Of a stretch of 64,000 nucleotides of DNA, positions 35,637-45,413 are shown piece after piece. Position 1 is the first letter of the stretch. Each line of letters begins with the position of its first letter. The translations under genes were made by a program, and so were the position numbers. The stretch lies in assembly GCF_002278035.1 (NCBI RefSeq), contig NZ_CP022604.1, positions 310,001 to 374,000 on the forward strand. The letters are read 5' to 3'. The notes under the pieces were generated by a model. That model did no database searches. It was given only the letters and a program-made list of their open reading frames with translations, and was not told where the DNA came from. The stretch is from Ochrobactrum quorumnocens (GTDB lineage Bacteria > Pseudomonadota > Alphaproteobacteria > Rhizobiales > Rhizobiaceae).

Positions 35637-38600
35637 ATGCAGGGCTGGGGTATTATAGGCGCGGCCTTTTTATATTTGTTGATGCTGTTTGCGGTTGCAA
35701 GCATCGGCGACAGGCGCGCCGCTCGCTGGAGCAGCGCTCCACGCCCCTATATTTATGCACTCAGCCTCGCGGTTTACTGCACATCGTGGACATTCTTCGG
35801 CTCCGTCGGCCTTTCGGCCCAACGAGGGCTTGAGTTTTTGGGCATCTATATCGGCCCGATTCTCGTCTTCACGCTTGGCAATCGCCTCTTGCGCCACATC
35901 GTGCGGTTGGCGAAGTCAGAACACATCACCTCCATCGCTGATTTTTTGGCCGCTCGCTATGGCAAGAGCTTTGGCGTGGCCTCTCTTGCTACCTGTATCG
36001 CAGCCGTCGGCTCCATTCCTTATATTGCGCTGCAACTCAAAGCCGTTTCTGGCAGCGTCGGGTTGGTGATGGAGCATTACGGCTCGGCTTTTGACCCAGC
36101 CTCTTTTGTTTTTGGCGATATTTCTTTGCCGGTGGCGGCTGTTCTGGCTGTCTTTGCCATTCTGTTCGGCACACGCCACACAGATGCGACCGAACATCAG
36201 AACGGCCTGATTCTGGCTGTTGCACTTGAATCGGTGATCAAGCTTTCCGCATTTCTTGCAGTTGGTTTTGCCTGCACGTTCTTTGTTTTCGGCTCACCGG
36301 GAGAATTGATCGAGAAGATTTCGCAATCTCCTGCGGCCCTTGAGGCCTTTCATTATGAAACCTCAATCGGTACGTGGATCGTGCACACAACGCTGAGTGC
36401 TGCCGCTATCATCATGCTGCCGCGCCAGTTTCATGTGACGGTTGTCGAAAGCCGCAGTGAAAAAGAATTGCGCACCGCCTCCTGGCTGTTTCCGCTTTAT
36501 CTGATCCTGATCAATATTTTCGTTTTCCCGATTGCACTCATCGGCGTCATGACGCTTGGCAATACAGTCAGTGGTGATCTCTATGTGTTGGCACTGCCAC
36601 TGTCAGCTGGTGCGCACTGGCTTGCGCTGATAGCCTTTCTCGGCGGGCTTTCGGCGGCGACAGCGATGGTCATCGTCGCTTGCGTGGCGCTGGCGATTAT
36701 GATCTCCAATCACCTTGTGCTGCCGCTTATAATTCGCAGGCTCGCTGTTCGTCATCCGACGGAACAGCGTGATCTGACGATGATCATTCTCAATACGCGG
36801 CGACTGACGATTATCGGCATTCTGGCGTTGGCATTCGTCTATTACCGCATGGCGTCTAATAATATCCACCTCGCGTCCATCGGCCTTATATCTTTTGCAG
36901 CTATTGCACAGTTCATGCCCTCGTTCATCGGTGGGTTGTTCTGGCGCAACGCCAATGGACGTGGCGCAATGCTCGGCTTGTCGGCAGGGTTTCTCATCTG
37001 GGCCTATACGTTGCTTCTGCCAACCATGGCTCCAGAAGATGCGGAGATATTGCGCGAAGGCTTTCTTGGCTTTACCGCATTAAGACCTGAAGCCTTGTTT
37101 GGCACAGATGCTTTGCCTCTGACCAATGGCGTCATGTGGAGCCTTGCGGCTAACACCTTGTTCTACATTCTTGGGTCGCTTTCACGTGCTTCAACACCGC
37201 TTGAACGCATTCAGGCGAGCATTTTCCTGCCGCGCTATTTCATTGGTACACCGACCCTCAAGCGTTTTCGGACAACGGTTACGGTCGCAGAACTCAAAGC
37301 GACTATGGCTCGCTATCTGGGGGGCGAACGTGTTGAGCGTGCTTTCCTGCGTTTTGAAGGACGAGAGCAACGCAGGCTCGATCCCGGCATGACGGTGGAC
37401 ACGCCGTTGATCCGTTACGCCGAGCAATTGCTGGGAACGGCAGTTGGTTCCTCGTCGGCCCGCCTCGTCCTGTCTTTGCTACTTCAACGCAACGATGCTT
37501 CTGCGCGTGACGCAAGGCAATTGCTTGACGATGCTTCCGTCGCCCTGCAACAAAATCGTGACCTCCTGCAAATTGCGCTCGATCAGATGGATCAGGGCAT
37601 AACGGTACTCGACAAGGATCTGCGGTTGACATGCTGGAACCGTCAGTTCCGTGCCCATTTTGATCTGCCGGATGAAGTGATGCAGGTTGGGATTCCGGTG
37701 TCCGAGATTGTCGAACATCTGGCCAGCAGCGGCGATCTTGCCGTCAATGCGCAAAACTCGGCCATACGATCCCTTGCAACTCTCAGACAGCCATGGCGGA
37801 TGACTTTAAAATCGACCGGAAAGGTGCTGGAGATCAACTCCAACCCCATGCCGGATGGCGGACTTGTCGCGACCTATACAGACATTACTGCCGAAGTTGA
37901 GGCCGATCTGATGCGCCAGAAGGCGGCTGAGGTGCTTGAACAGCGCGTCGCTGACCGCACTGCCGAACTAACGCATGTGAACCAGAAGCTTGCAAAGGCA
38001 CAATCCGCAGCCGAAGAAGCAAACCTTGGCAAGACACGGTTTCTGGCAGCAGCTGGCCACGACATTCTGCAGCCACTCAATGCAGCACGGCTTTACAGTA
38101 CGGCGCTAACAGAAAAGCTTGGACGTGCGGAAACCAGCCAGCTCGCCCGCAACATCGATTCTTCACTTGAATCGGTTGAGGCCATTCTGGGAATGGTGCT
38201 CGATATATCGCGGCTCGATACGGGTGCGCTCAAGCCAGAAGTCTCGGTGTTCCGTCTCGATAAGCTTTTAAGCCAAATTGCGACGGACTTCACACCAATG
38301 GCTCGGAAAAAAGGCCTTAAACTGCGCGTTGTGCCTTCGAGCATTGTGGTGAAGACAGACCGCAACATGCTGCGACGCCTCATCCAGAATCTGGTTTCAA
38401 ACGCAATCAAATATAGCCGCAAGGGTGGCATTCTGTTTGGTGTTCGCCGACGTGGCAATTTCATTGAGCTGCAAGTGCTTGATACCGGTATCGGTATCCC
38501 GCAGCCGAAGCTGAAACTGGTTTTCCGTGAGTTTACACGTCTTGATGAAGGCATGCGTGAGGCGGAAGGACTTGGGTTGGGCCTTTCCATCGTTGATCGT

Positions 38601-39152
38601 ATTGCCCGTGTTCTGTCGCTGCCCTTGACGCTATCCTCAACGCCTGGAAAGGGCAGCGTTTTCTCGCTGCGCATTCCGATCAGCGCAGCACCTGCTCCCA
38701 TCGAAGAGGTTGCAAGTCGTAAGGGCATAAAGCGCGCATCAAGCCTCACTGGCCTTGATGTGCTTTGTATCGACAATGACGCCAATATTCTGGCTGGGAT
38801 GGAAACGCTTCTGCTTGGTTGGGGGTGCAATGTCACCACTTTGCGCAGAGGAGCTGAGTTGAAGGTATTTTGCATCGAGCGCGAAGTCGCCCCCGATGTT
38901 ATCGTGGCAGATTATCATCTCGACAATGAAAACGGGCTGGACATGATCGGTTTTGCGCGGGAAAGCTTCAAACAAGAAATTTCGGCTATTCTGCTGACAG
39001 CCGACCGCTCCAAAGAAGTTCGCAAACGGGCTGACGACGAAAATGTCATTGTCTTGCACAAGCCATTGCGTCCGGCAGCTCTGCGTTCGCTACTATCGAG
39101 CGCGCTACATCAACGTGAAGGTGCTTCCAGCCGCCCAACAGCTGCAGAATGA
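35637..39152 (+). CDS. prlS: Hybrid sensor histidine kinase with sodium/solute symporter domain
   Basis: A 1171-residue protein. An SSS-family sodium/proline-symporter-like domain with about 13 helices fills residues 1-490. A PAS domain follows at about 640-740 (LDQMDQGITVLDKDLRLTCWN), then a coiled coil, the H-box GHDILQPLNAARL with H near 807, an N-box NLVSNAIKYS near 919, GLGLGLSI, and a receiver domain near 1040-1155 with phospho-acceptor Asp near 1091 (VIVADYHLDNENG). It matches PrlS of Brucella melitensis, reported to respond to ionic strength with PrlR. A LuxR-type regulator is encoded convergently. The ATG at 35637 starts the first helix; GGAGG is 12 bases upstream. Confidence 0.88.
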   Translation: MQGWGIIGAAFLYLLMLFAVASIGDRRAARWSSAPRPYIYALSLAVYCTSWTFFGSVGLSAQRGLEFLGIYIGPILVFTLGNRLLRHIVRLAKSEHITSIADFLAARYGKSFGVASLATCIAAVGSIPYIALQLKAVSGSVGLVMEHYGSAFDPASFVFGDISLPVAAVLAVFAILFGTRHTDATEHQNGLILAVALESVIKLSAFLAVGFACTFFVFGSPGELIEKISQSPAALEAFHYETSIGTWIVHTTLSAAAIIMLPRQFHVTVVESRSEKELRTASWLFPLYLILINIFVFPIALIGVMTLGNTVSGDLYVLALPLSAGAHWLALIAFLGGLSAATAMVIVACVALAIMISNHLVLPLIIRRLAVRHPTEQRDLTMIILNTRRLTIIGILALAFVYYRMASNNIHLASIGLISFAAIAQFMPSFIGGLFWRNANGRGAMLGLSAGFLIWAYTLLLPTMAPEDAEILREGFLGFTALRPEALFGTDALPLTNGVMWSLAANTLFYILGSLSRASTPLERIQASIFLPRYFIGTPTLKRFRTTVTVAELKATMARYLGGERVERAFLRFEGREQRRLDPGMTVDTPLIRYAEQLLGTAVGSSSARLVLSLLLQRNDASARDARQLLDDASVALQQNRDLLQIALDQMDQGITVLDKDLRLTCWNRQFRAHFDLPDEVMQVGIPVSEIVEHLASSGDLAVNAQNSAIRSLATLRQPWRMTLKSTGKVLEINSNPMPDGGLVATYTDITAEVEADLMRQKAAEVLEQRVADRTAELTHVNQKLAKAQSAAEEANLGKTRFLAAAGHDILQPLNAARLYSTALTEKLGRAETSQLARNIDSSLESVEAILGMVLDISRLDTGALKPEVSVFRLDKLLSQIATDFTPMARKKGLKLRVVPSSIVVKTDRNMLRRLIQNLVSNAIKYSRKGGILFGVRRRGNFIELQVLDTGIGIPQPKLKLVFREFTRLDEGMREAEGLGLGLSIVDRIARVLSLPLTLSSTPGKGSVFSLRIPISAAPAPIEEVASRKGIKRASSLTGLDVLCIDNDANILAGMETLLLGWGCNVTTLRRGAELKVFCIEREVAPDVIVADYHLDNENGLDMIGFARESFKQEISAILLTADRSKEVRKRADDENVIVLHKPLRPAALRSLLSSALHQREGASSRPTAAE

Positions 39153-39215
39153 CTTTATAGCTTTTCCCGTAAAAGCGCGAAGCGGTGTGCGTAGGATAAT
39201 GAGTAAAGACAAATA

Positions 39216-39320
39216 AAGCATGTTTCCCAAAAGTGGGAATCGGTTTTGGGAGAAAGACATGCTTAAAAACAAAGAATTAAAGCGTGTCACATGGATATTG
39301 TAAAACGCGGCACGCTTTAG
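39216..39320. repeat. Family B-type repeat and hairpin between prlS and prlR
   Basis: AAGCATGTTTCCCAAAAGTGGGAAT...AGACATGCTT is a family B copy. It is followed by AAAGCGTG/CACGCTTT arms (39282-39320) that end next to the prlR stop and may terminate both convergent genes. Confidence 0.65.
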
Positions 39321-39322
39321 TT

Positions 39323-39973
39323 TCAGCTGGCTTCTGAAGTCAGTGCGTCGTTGCCAATCCGCGATAAAAGAATGACCGCCTGTGTGCGACTATCAACGCC
39401 GAGTTTTTGCAGAACAGCAGAGACATGTGCTTTGACCGTCGCTTCTGATACATTCAGTTCGTAGGCGATCTGCTTGTTGAGCAGGCCTTCGGCAAGCATG
39501 GTCAGTACGCGTGTCTGCTGGGGGGTAAGTGTTCTTATCTTGTTGATGAGCGCTTCGATTTCAGGGTCGTGCGCCTGATCGAGGTCGATATCGGATGGTG
39601 TCCAGATATCGCCTGCAATAACTGCGTGTACTGCTTCGCCGATAGTTTCCATGCTTGCGGATTTCGAGATGAAGCCAGATGCACCAAGCTCGACGGCGTG
39701 CCTGATGGTTGCAGTGTCATCAGTGGCCGAGACGATAATGATCGGTAATGCAGGCTGAAGTGCTTTCAACGTGACCAGGCCAGAAAGGCCAGTCCCGCCG
39801 GGCATGGTCAAATCAAGCAAAAGCAAATCGATATCGTCGCGTTCTACGACCAGCTTTTTCGCTGCATCGAAATCGCCGACTTCGAGGATTTCTGCTTCTT
39901 CAGGAAGGCTCGACAGAACCTGTCGCAACGCACCTCTGAAAAGCGGATGGTCGTCAGCGATGATGAATTGCAT
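39323..39973 (-). CDS. prlR: NarL/FixJ-type response regulator paired with PrlS
   Basis: A 216-residue response regulator. The receiver domain has acidic D7-D8 (IADDHPLF), phospho-acceptor D54 (LLLDLTMPGG), the Thr/Ser in IIVSATDD and Lys in GFISKSAS. A LuxR-type helix-turn-helix covers about 148-205 (LTPQQTRVLTMLAEGLLNKQIAYELNVSEATVKAHVSAVLQKL). It lies convergent to prlS, matching the PrlS/PrlR pair. Start chosen at 39973, where the receiver begins; the longer frame to 40066 adds 31 non-conserved residues. Target genes are unknown. Confidence 0.85.
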   Translation of the reverse strand: MQFIIADDHPLFRGALRQVLSSLPEEAEILEVGDFDAAKKLVVERDDIDLLLLDLTMPGGTGLSGLVTLKALQPALPIIIVSATDDTATIRHAVELGASGFISKSASMETIGEAVHAVIAGDIWTPSDIDLDQAHDPEIEALINKIRTLTPQQTRVLTMLAEGLLNKQIAYELNVSEATVKAHVSAVLQKLGVDSRTQAVILLSRIGNDALTSEAS

Positions 39974-40144
39974 AAGCCTCGCACGCCATTCTGAAAGTCC
40001 TCCCCATGTGCTGCACTTTACATGCAGCTCTTCCGTTTTATGCCGTTTTTCGTTCCGGGCAACCAAAAATAGCGTTGCTTAGCTGGATTCATATGTCGCA
40101 TTGCCGCCTTCTGGCCGCATTATGTGCTAATTTTAATTATGAAC

Positions 40145-40174
40145 GAGAGCATTCCCAGTAAAACTAAGAATGCT
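40145..40174. repeat. GAGCATTC palindrome upstream of pip
   Basis: GAGCATTC and GAATGCTC are separated by about 13 bases. It resembles the ends of the other repeats and lies 25-55 bases before the pip start, so it could form a 5' leader hairpin. Confidence 0.55.
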
Positions 40175-40198
40175 CTAGCGGGAACGAAAAGGCACTAT

Positions 40199-41149
40199 AT
40201 GACGCGCAATACGCTTTATCCGGAAATTCAGCCCTTCAAGGAAGAGATGCTGCAGGTTTCGTCATTGCACCGCATCCATGTCGAGCAGTGCGGCAATCCT
40301 GATGGTAAACCTGTTGTCATGATCCACGGTGGGCCGGGCGGCGGCATCACGCCCGCAATGCGACGCCTGCATGATCCAGAGAAATACCGTATCATTCTTT
40401 TCGATCAGCGCGGCTGCGGTCGCTCGACGCCACATGCAGAACTGCGCGAGAATACCACCTGGGACTTGGTGGCCGATATGGAGCATATTCGCGCGCATCT
40501 GGGCATAGAGAAGTGGCAGGTTTTCGGTGGTTCATGGGGTTCGACGCTGGGCCTTGCCTATGCTGAAACCCATCCAGAACGCGTGTCGGAAATCATTCTG
40601 CGCGGCATTTTCATGGTGCGCCGGTTTGAAGTTGACTGGATGTATTCCAATGGTGCGAGCATCATTTTCCCCGATCACTTCGAGACCTATCAAGAGCATA
40701 TCCCTGAAGAAGAGCGCGGCGATATGATCGCAGCTTACTACAAGCGTCTGACCGACCGAGATCCGCAGGTGCAGCTTGCAGCCGCTCGCTTGTGGGCGCG
40801 GTGGGAAGGTTCGGTGCTTTCGGTGCAGCCCGATCCCGCTCGCGTTGAAGCCTTTGGCGAAGATCATCACGCCATCGCTTTTGCGCGTATCGAATGCCAC
40901 TACTTCCAGAACCGTGGTTTCCTTGACAGCGACGATCAGCTTCTGCGGAATGTTGAACACATCCGGCAGATTCCGGGCGTAATTGTCCATGGCCGCTATG
41001 ATATCTGCACGCCATTTATCAATGCATGGCAGCTCAAGAAGATGTGGCCGGAGGCTGATCTCAAAATCGTTGAAGACAGCGGTCATGCGGTGACCGAACC
41101 CGGTATTACGCATGAATTGATTGAAGCAACCAAGCGTTTTGCTGCTTAA
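40199..41149 (+). CDS. pip: Proline iminopeptidase
   Basis: A 316-residue S33-family prolyl aminopeptidase that removes N-terminal proline from peptides. Motifs: oxyanion-hole HGGPGGGITPAM (about 45-56), DQRGCGRSTPH (about 69-79), nucleophile elbow GGSWGS (about 110-115), the Asp in GRYDICTPF and the catalytic His in DSGHAV. The length and motif order fit Xanthomonas/Neisseria-type Pip. AAAAGG lies six bases before the ATG at 40199. It is divergent from prlR; whether the proline theme links Pip and PrlS is unproven. Confidence 0.94.
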   Translation: MTRNTLYPEIQPFKEEMLQVSSLHRIHVEQCGNPDGKPVVMIHGGPGGGITPAMRRLHDPEKYRIILFDQRGCGRSTPHAELRENTTWDLVADMEHIRAHLGIEKWQVFGGSWGSTLGLAYAETHPERVSEIILRGIFMVRRFEVDWMYSNGASIIFPDHFETYQEHIPEEERGDMIAAYYKRLTDRDPQVQLAAARLWARWEGSVLSVQPDPARVEAFGEDHHAIAFARIECHYFQNRGFLDSDDQLLRNVEHIRQIPGVIVHGRYDICTPFINAWQLKKMWPEADLKIVEDSGHAVTEPGITHELIEATKRFAA

Positions 41150-41156
41150 GCTTCTT

Positions 41157-41181
41157 AAGGAGGCGCATCTTTTGCGCCTCC
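41157..41181 (+). terminator. Hairpin after pip
   Basis: GGAGGCGC and GCGCCTCC pair around ATCTTTT, eight bases after the pip stop. There is no long T-tract, so it may act as a processing or weak termination signal. Confidence 0.6.
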
Positions 41182-41398
41182 AGCTCCAAAACATCAGCAA
41201 ACTCAGAAAAATACACCTCTAAACGGTGCATTTTGCATAGTTCATCTTTTCTTTGGGTATTTTAGCCTACAAACTAGGGAGTGAACATTTGTGATCCTCC
41301 CCGATCCCATCGGTTCATCGTATAGATTTTATCTGGCGAACCTTATCCGCAGCAAAGACGGCCCGGTTTAAGTTCGTGTTCGAGAGGGATACAGGCTA

Positions 41399-41821
41399 AT
41401 GTTGAAAGAATTCAGAGAATTTGCTCTCAAGGGCAACATGGTCGATCTGGCCATCGGTGTTATCATTGGCGGGGCGTTCGGTGGCCTCGTCAATTCTATC
41501 GTCAATGACATCATCATGCCGATCATCGGTTTGCTGACGGGCGGTATCGATTTCTCCAACATGTATATCCAGCTTGCTGGCGATCCGAAGGGAACGCTTG
41601 CTGCAGCCCGTGAAGCCGGTGCGACCATCGCTTACGGCAACTTTGTCACGCTGCTTATCAACTTCCTTATCATTGCATGGGTTTTGTTCCTCGTCGTCAA
41701 AGGCATGAACAGGCTCAAGAAAAAGGAAGAAGCCAAGCCGGAAGCCGCTGCAGAACTGCCACGCGACGAAGTGTTGCTGGCTGAAATCCGCGATCTTCTC
41801 GCAAAGCAGAGCAAAGCCTGA
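41399..41821 (+). CDS. mscL: Large-conductance mechanosensitive channel
   Basis: A 140-residue MscL, the pentameric emergency valve that opens on hypo-osmotic shock. The N-terminal amphipathic helix and TM1 ([40 protein letters not shown]) are well conserved at residues 2-42. TM2 lies about 76-100 and the C-terminal helical bundle carries a Lys/Glu-rich segment ([13 protein letters not shown]). GAGGG lies about 10 bases before the ATG. A 218-base leader without clear hairpins precedes it and a strong terminator follows. Confidence 0.97.
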   Translation: MLKEFREFALKGNMVDLAIGVIIGGAFGGLVNSIVNDIIMPIIGLLTGGIDFSNMYIQLAGDPKGTLAAAREAGATIAYGNFVTLLINFLIIAWVLFLVVKGMNRLKKKEEAKPEAAAELPRDEVLLAEIRDLLAKQSKA

Positions 41822-41846
41822 TTTTTCCAGAACAGTCGACAAAGGA

Positions 41847-41872
41847 CGGAGCCTTTATGGCTCCGTTTTTTT
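41847..41872 (+). terminator. Rho-independent terminator after mscL
   Basis: CGGAGCC-TTTAT-GGCTCCG followed by seven T, 26 bases after the mscL stop. Confidence 0.92.
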
Positions 41873-41996
41873 GTGCGCTCATTCCCAAAGACGATAGTTG
41901 GTTAGACCCATCAATGCGGTTGATCGGATCATCACAAAATGCCGCGTGATTTCATGATTGCGCCTTGCTAAGCAGGTGTAATCAAATTCGAATTTT

Positions 41997-43175
41997 ATGT
42001 GGGAACAAATGACGCTTATCGCCAATCTCCGCCGTGAAGCAGCTCAATCACCTGAAAGCGGCATCGTTGCCGTAGCCAATCACGGTCGTGGCAAAGAGGG
42101 CCTGATTCCGTTGTGGGTCGGGGAGGGTGATCTGTGTACGCCTGATTTCATTCGGGAGGCGGCGCAGAAGGGAATTGCCGACGGCGAAACCTTCTACACA
42201 TGGCAGGCTGGTATTCCTGATCTGCGTGAAGCACTTGCTCGCTACCATGCGCGCCATTTTGCGCAGTCCTTCAAACCAGAAAATTTCTATGTAACTGGTT
42301 CGGGCATGCACGCCATTGAAATGGCGCTGAAGGCAACAACGGGTGCTGGCGAAGAAGCGATTTATCTGTCTCCAGCCTGGCCGAATTTTGTCGGCGCAGC
42401 TGGACTTGCCGGCGCGGTTCCAGTGCCGGTGGAACTCGAGTTCGGAGCCAATGGCTGGCTGCTTGATCCTGAAAAGATTGCGAGCGCCATCACGCCACGC
42501 ACGCGCGCAATGTTCATCAATACGCCATCCAACCCGACGGGTTGGACTGCGGATCGCGAAACGCTGCGCTTTATTCTCGATCTGGCGCGTGAGAAGGGCC
42601 TCTGGATCATAGCCGACGAGATTTACACTCACTTCTATTACGGTGGGGGGCGTGCTCCGTCTTTCATGGATATCATGGAACCCGACGACCGCATCATCTT
42701 CGTCAACTCGTTCTCAAAGAACTGGGCGATGACTGGCTGGCGCGTGGGCTGGATGACCGTGCATCCTTCGATTGGCCCCGTCGTTGAAAACATGATCCAG
42801 TATTCCAATTCGGGTGTCGCGCAGTTCATGCAGCGTGGTGCGGTTGCAGCACTCGATCATGGCGATGATTTCATTGCCATGCAGGTGGAACGCGCGCGCT
42901 CAACGCGAGATCACCTGTGTGCTAGTTTGCAAAGCACAGGAAAAGTACGTCTGACACCGCCGCAGGGCGCATTTTATCTGTTCTTCGGTGTGGATGGTGT
43001 GAAGGATTCGGTCAAAGCTGCAATCGACATGGTCGACAATGCTAATGTGGGCCTCGCACCGGGTAGTGCATTCGGGCTTGGCGGCGAGGGCTTCTTCCGC
43101 CTCTGCTTCTGCCGTGATCCGCAGCAGGTGGATGAGGCCGCGGCAAGGCTGGTTCGCTGGATCAACAATCTCTGA
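41997..43175 (+). CDS. PLP-dependent class I/II aminotransferase
   Basis: A 392-residue fold-type I aminotransferase. NTPSNPTG (near 175) and the PLP-lysine segment VNSFSKNWAMTGWRVGWM (near 237-254) are clear, and the final Arg-containing FRLCFCRDP fits substrate carboxylate binding. It belongs to the aspartate/tyrosine aminotransferase-like group of unknown specificity. Two starts are possible: ATG 41997 with no visible ribosome site, or ATG 42009, which has GGGA only four bases upstream. The gene stands alone. A family B repeat begins right after the stop codon. Confidence 0.85.
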   Translation: MWEQMTLIANLRREAAQSPESGIVAVANHGRGKEGLIPLWVGEGDLCTPDFIREAAQKGIADGETFYTWQAGIPDLREALARYHARHFAQSFKPENFYVTGSGMHAIEMALKATTGAGEEAIYLSPAWPNFVGAAGLAGAVPVPVELEFGANGWLLDPEKIASAITPRTRAMFINTPSNPTGWTADRETLRFILDLAREKGLWIIADEIYTHFYYGGGRAPSFMDIMEPDDRIIFVNSFSKNWAMTGWRVGWMTVHPSIGPVVENMIQYSNSGVAQFMQRGAVAALDHGDDFIAMQVERARSTRDHLCASLQSTGKVRLTPPQGAFYLFFGVDGVKDSVKAAIDMVDNANVGLAPGSAFGLGGEGFFRLCFCRDPQQVDEAAARLVRWINNL

Positions 43176-43228
43176 AGCGCATCCCGCAAAGTGTGAAACG
43201 ATTTTCGCGCAAGATGCGTGTCCAAAAT
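43175..43228. repeat. Family B repeat flush with the aminotransferase stop
   Basis: AGCGCATCCCGCAAAGTGTG...CGATTTTCGCGCAAGATGCGTG, a close copy of the unit at 57034. Confidence 0.75.
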
Positions 43229-43229
43229 A

Positions 43230-43256
43230 AAAAAGGCCGGTGAAACCGGCCTTTTT
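43230..43256. terminator. Bidirectional terminator between the aminotransferase and hemA
   Basis: AAAAAGGCCGG-TGAAA-CCGGCCTTTTT with A/T tracts on both sides serves the two convergent genes. Confidence 0.93.
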
Positions 43257-43278
43257 CAATTTCCTACGACTGCGTTTA

Positions 43279-44556
43279 TCAGCCGCCTGCTTTTGAAACC
43301 ATCAGCGGAATAACGCGGTCGGAGTTTGCAGCCTTCGGCGCATCCGGTTCGGCAAATGGAATGCCGAGCGTATTCCATACTTCCAGCAACGCATCTTTGA
43401 GGCCGTCGATCAGCAGGTCGTCATGCAATGGCGACGGTGTGATGCGAAGACGCTCTGTGCCGCGTGGCACAGTTGGATAGTTGATCGGCTGGATATAGAT
43501 GCCATGCACGTCGAGCAGACGGTCGCTGGCTTTCTTGCACAGTTCCGGATCGCCAACCAGAATTGGTACGATGTGGGTTTCAGACGGCATGACCGGAAAA
43601 CCGGCAGCCAAAAGAACATCCTTGGCGCGCTGCGACTGACGCTGCTGACCATCGCGCTCAACTTGCGAGACTTTCAGGTGGCGGATCGCAGCGGTCGCGG
43701 AAGCTGCTACTGCCGGCGGCAGAGAAGTTGTGAAGATGAAGCCCGGTGCATAGGAGCGAACGGCGTCGATGATAGCGCGTGAACCGGTAATGTAACCGCC
43801 CAATGCGCCGAATGCTTTTGCAAGCGTGCCTTCGATAATGTCCATGCGGTGTGCAAGGCCGTCGCGTTCCGTGATTCCACCGCCGCGCACGCCATACATG
43901 CCAACTGCATGAACTTCATCGATATAGGTCATGGCATTATACTTGTCGGCCAGATCGGCAATCTTCTCGATTGGCGCGATGTCGCCATCCATCGAATAGA
44001 CAGATTCGAACACGATCAGCTTGGCGCGGGAATGGTCCGCAGCCTTGAGAAGTTGTTCCAGGTGCTCGACGTCATTGTGACGGAAAATCTTCTTTTCTGC
44101 ACCCGAACGACGCACACCTTCGATCATCGAAGCGTGGTTGAGTTCGTCAGAAAGGATCAGGCAGTTTGGAAGCAAACGTGCAATGGTCGAAATCGATGCT
44201 TCGTTGGACACAAAACCGGACGTGAAGACGAGGCCAGCTTCCTTGCCATGCAGGTCAGCAAGTTCGGCTTCAAGTTCTACAAGTGGGTGATTGTTGCCCG
44301 AAATATTGCGAGTGCCGCCTGCGCCGGAGCCGGTGCTGTTGGCGGTATCGCACATCGCCTGGATGACGTCAGGATGGTGCCCCATGCCCAGATAGTCGTT
44401 AGAGCACCAGACGGTGATCTCACGTGCAATACCATTGTTGCGCCAGGTAGCTCGGGGGAAACGTCCAACAATGCGCTCAAGATCGGCAAAAACGCGGTAA
44501 CGCTTCTCGGCGTGCAGCTGGTCGATCGCTTCTTCAAAAAACCGGCGATAGTCCAT
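43279..44556 (-). CDS. hemA: 5-aminolevulinate synthase
   Basis: A 425-residue ALA synthase of the Shemin pathway, condensing glycine and succinyl-CoA. Motifs: [13 protein letters not shown] (about 30-42), [29 protein letters not shown] (about 216-226), and the PLP lysine in [14 protein letters not shown] (about 245-258). AAGGAG lies seven bases before the ATG. The 146-base upstream gap contains a perfect FNR-type box, so oxygen-dependent control is likely. The upstream glycan genes run in the same direction but probably form a separate transcript. Confidence 0.97.
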   Translation of the reverse strand: MDYRRFFEEAIDQLHAEKRYRVFADLERIVGRFPRATWRNNGIAREITVWCSNDYLGMGHHPDVIQAMCDTANSTGSGAGGTRNISGNNHPLVELEAELADLHGKEAGLVFTSGFVSNEASISTIARLLPNCLILSDELNHASMIEGVRRSGAEKKIFRHNDVEHLEQLLKAADHSRAKLIVFESVYSMDGDIAPIEKIADLADKYNAMTYIDEVHAVGMYGVRGGGITERDGLAHRMDIIEGTLAKAFGALGGYITGSRAIIDAVRSYAPGFIFTTSLPPAVAASATAAIRHLKVSQVERDGQQRQSQRAKDVLLAAGFPVMPSETHIVPILVGDPELCKKASDRLLDVHGIYIQPINYPTVPRGTERLRITPSPLHDDLLIDGLKDALLEVWNTLGIPFAEPDAPKAANSDRVIPLMVSKAGG

Positions 44557-44649
44557 TATACGCTCCTTGTTACTGCTCTAGTACCGCTTTTGCGTGATTG
44601 CGTCCATGGCGCAATGACGGGCAATTTGCCACGCTTTCGTGAAACTGCA

Positions 44650-44663
44650 TTGATCAAAATCAA
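44650..44663. promoter_or_regulatory. Perfect FNR/FnrN-type box upstream of hemA
   Basis: TTGAT-CAAA-ATCAA, an exact match to the TTGAT-N4-ATCAA consensus of FNR/FixK regulators. It ends 94 bases before the hemA start codon. FNR-type control of hemA is known in other Alphaproteobacteria. Confidence 0.75.
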
Positions 44664-44702
44664 ACAAATAGCGGGTTTTCAGGCAGTGGGCGAAAAAGTT
44701 GG

Positions 44703-45413
44703 TTATTTCGTCATCAGGCGGAAAATGAATTTTGGCGCCAAATCTCTGCGGCGGACATAAACGCGCGGCATGCCAAAGGGGTCATCGCTTGCACGCGCCC
44801 GTGCATGAACGGTCGTTGTCGCAGTTTCAAAACCGGCGTCGCGGCACATGTCGCGGTGAATCTGGTGGTTCCCGCCATAGGGATAAGCGAAGTTTGTCAC
44901 TTCCGATCCCAATATGTCTTCAAGCATGGTCTTGGACTGCACGATCTGTCGGCGAGCTTCCTCTTCCGGGGTGTTTTCCAGATTAACATGGTCGACCGTA
45001 TGCGCGCCAACTTCATGGCCCAAGGCGGCCCATTCGCGCATCTGTGTCACAGACATGCAGGGTGTTAAGGGAACACCCATGGACTGATCCCAGATATTGC
45101 TGCCGCCAATCTGATTGGCGACAAAGTAATTCGTTGCGGTGAAGCCGAATTCCGCAAGGACTGGCAGGGCATTCTCATAATTATTGAGAAACCCGTCATC
45201 AAAGGTGATGACTGCAACCTTCCCTGTTTTCTCGCCCTTGATATAGGGCATGGCATTTCGCAGCGAGAGGCCCTGATAGCCGAGCCGCTTCAGCCATGCC
45301 ATCTGGCTGCGAAACTTGTCCGGATGAACCCAAAGTCCGCGAAACGGGATCTTCTTGTGCGGCAGAGGGGCAATCTGGTGATAAAGAAGAACAGGGACCG
45401 CCATTTGTCTCAC
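44703..45413 (-). CDS. Polysaccharide deacetylase family protein
   Basis: A 236-residue NodB-type (carbohydrate esterase 4) protein. The metal/catalytic motif TFDDGF is near residue 69-74, the His pair is in GAHTVDHVNL near 138, and FAYPYGG near 175 is motif 3. No signal peptide is present, so it may act at the cytoplasmic side on lipid-linked sugars. The preferred start is the GTG at 45413, which overlaps the GT25 stop by four bases (GTGA); an ATG at 45404 is the alternative. It is the last gene of a three-gene glycan cluster. Confidence 0.87.
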   Translation of the reverse strand: MRQMAVPVLLYHQIAPLPHKKIPFRGLWVHPDKFRSQMAWLKRLGYQGLSLRNAMPYIKGEKTGKVAVITFDDGFLNNYENALPVLAEFGFTATNYFVANQIGGSNIWDQSMGVPLTPCMSVTQMREWAALGHEVGAHTVDHVNLENTPEEEARRQIVQSKTMLEDILGSEVTNFAYPYGGNHQIHRDMCRDAGFETATTTVHARARASDDPFGMPRVYVRRRDLAPKFIFRLMTK

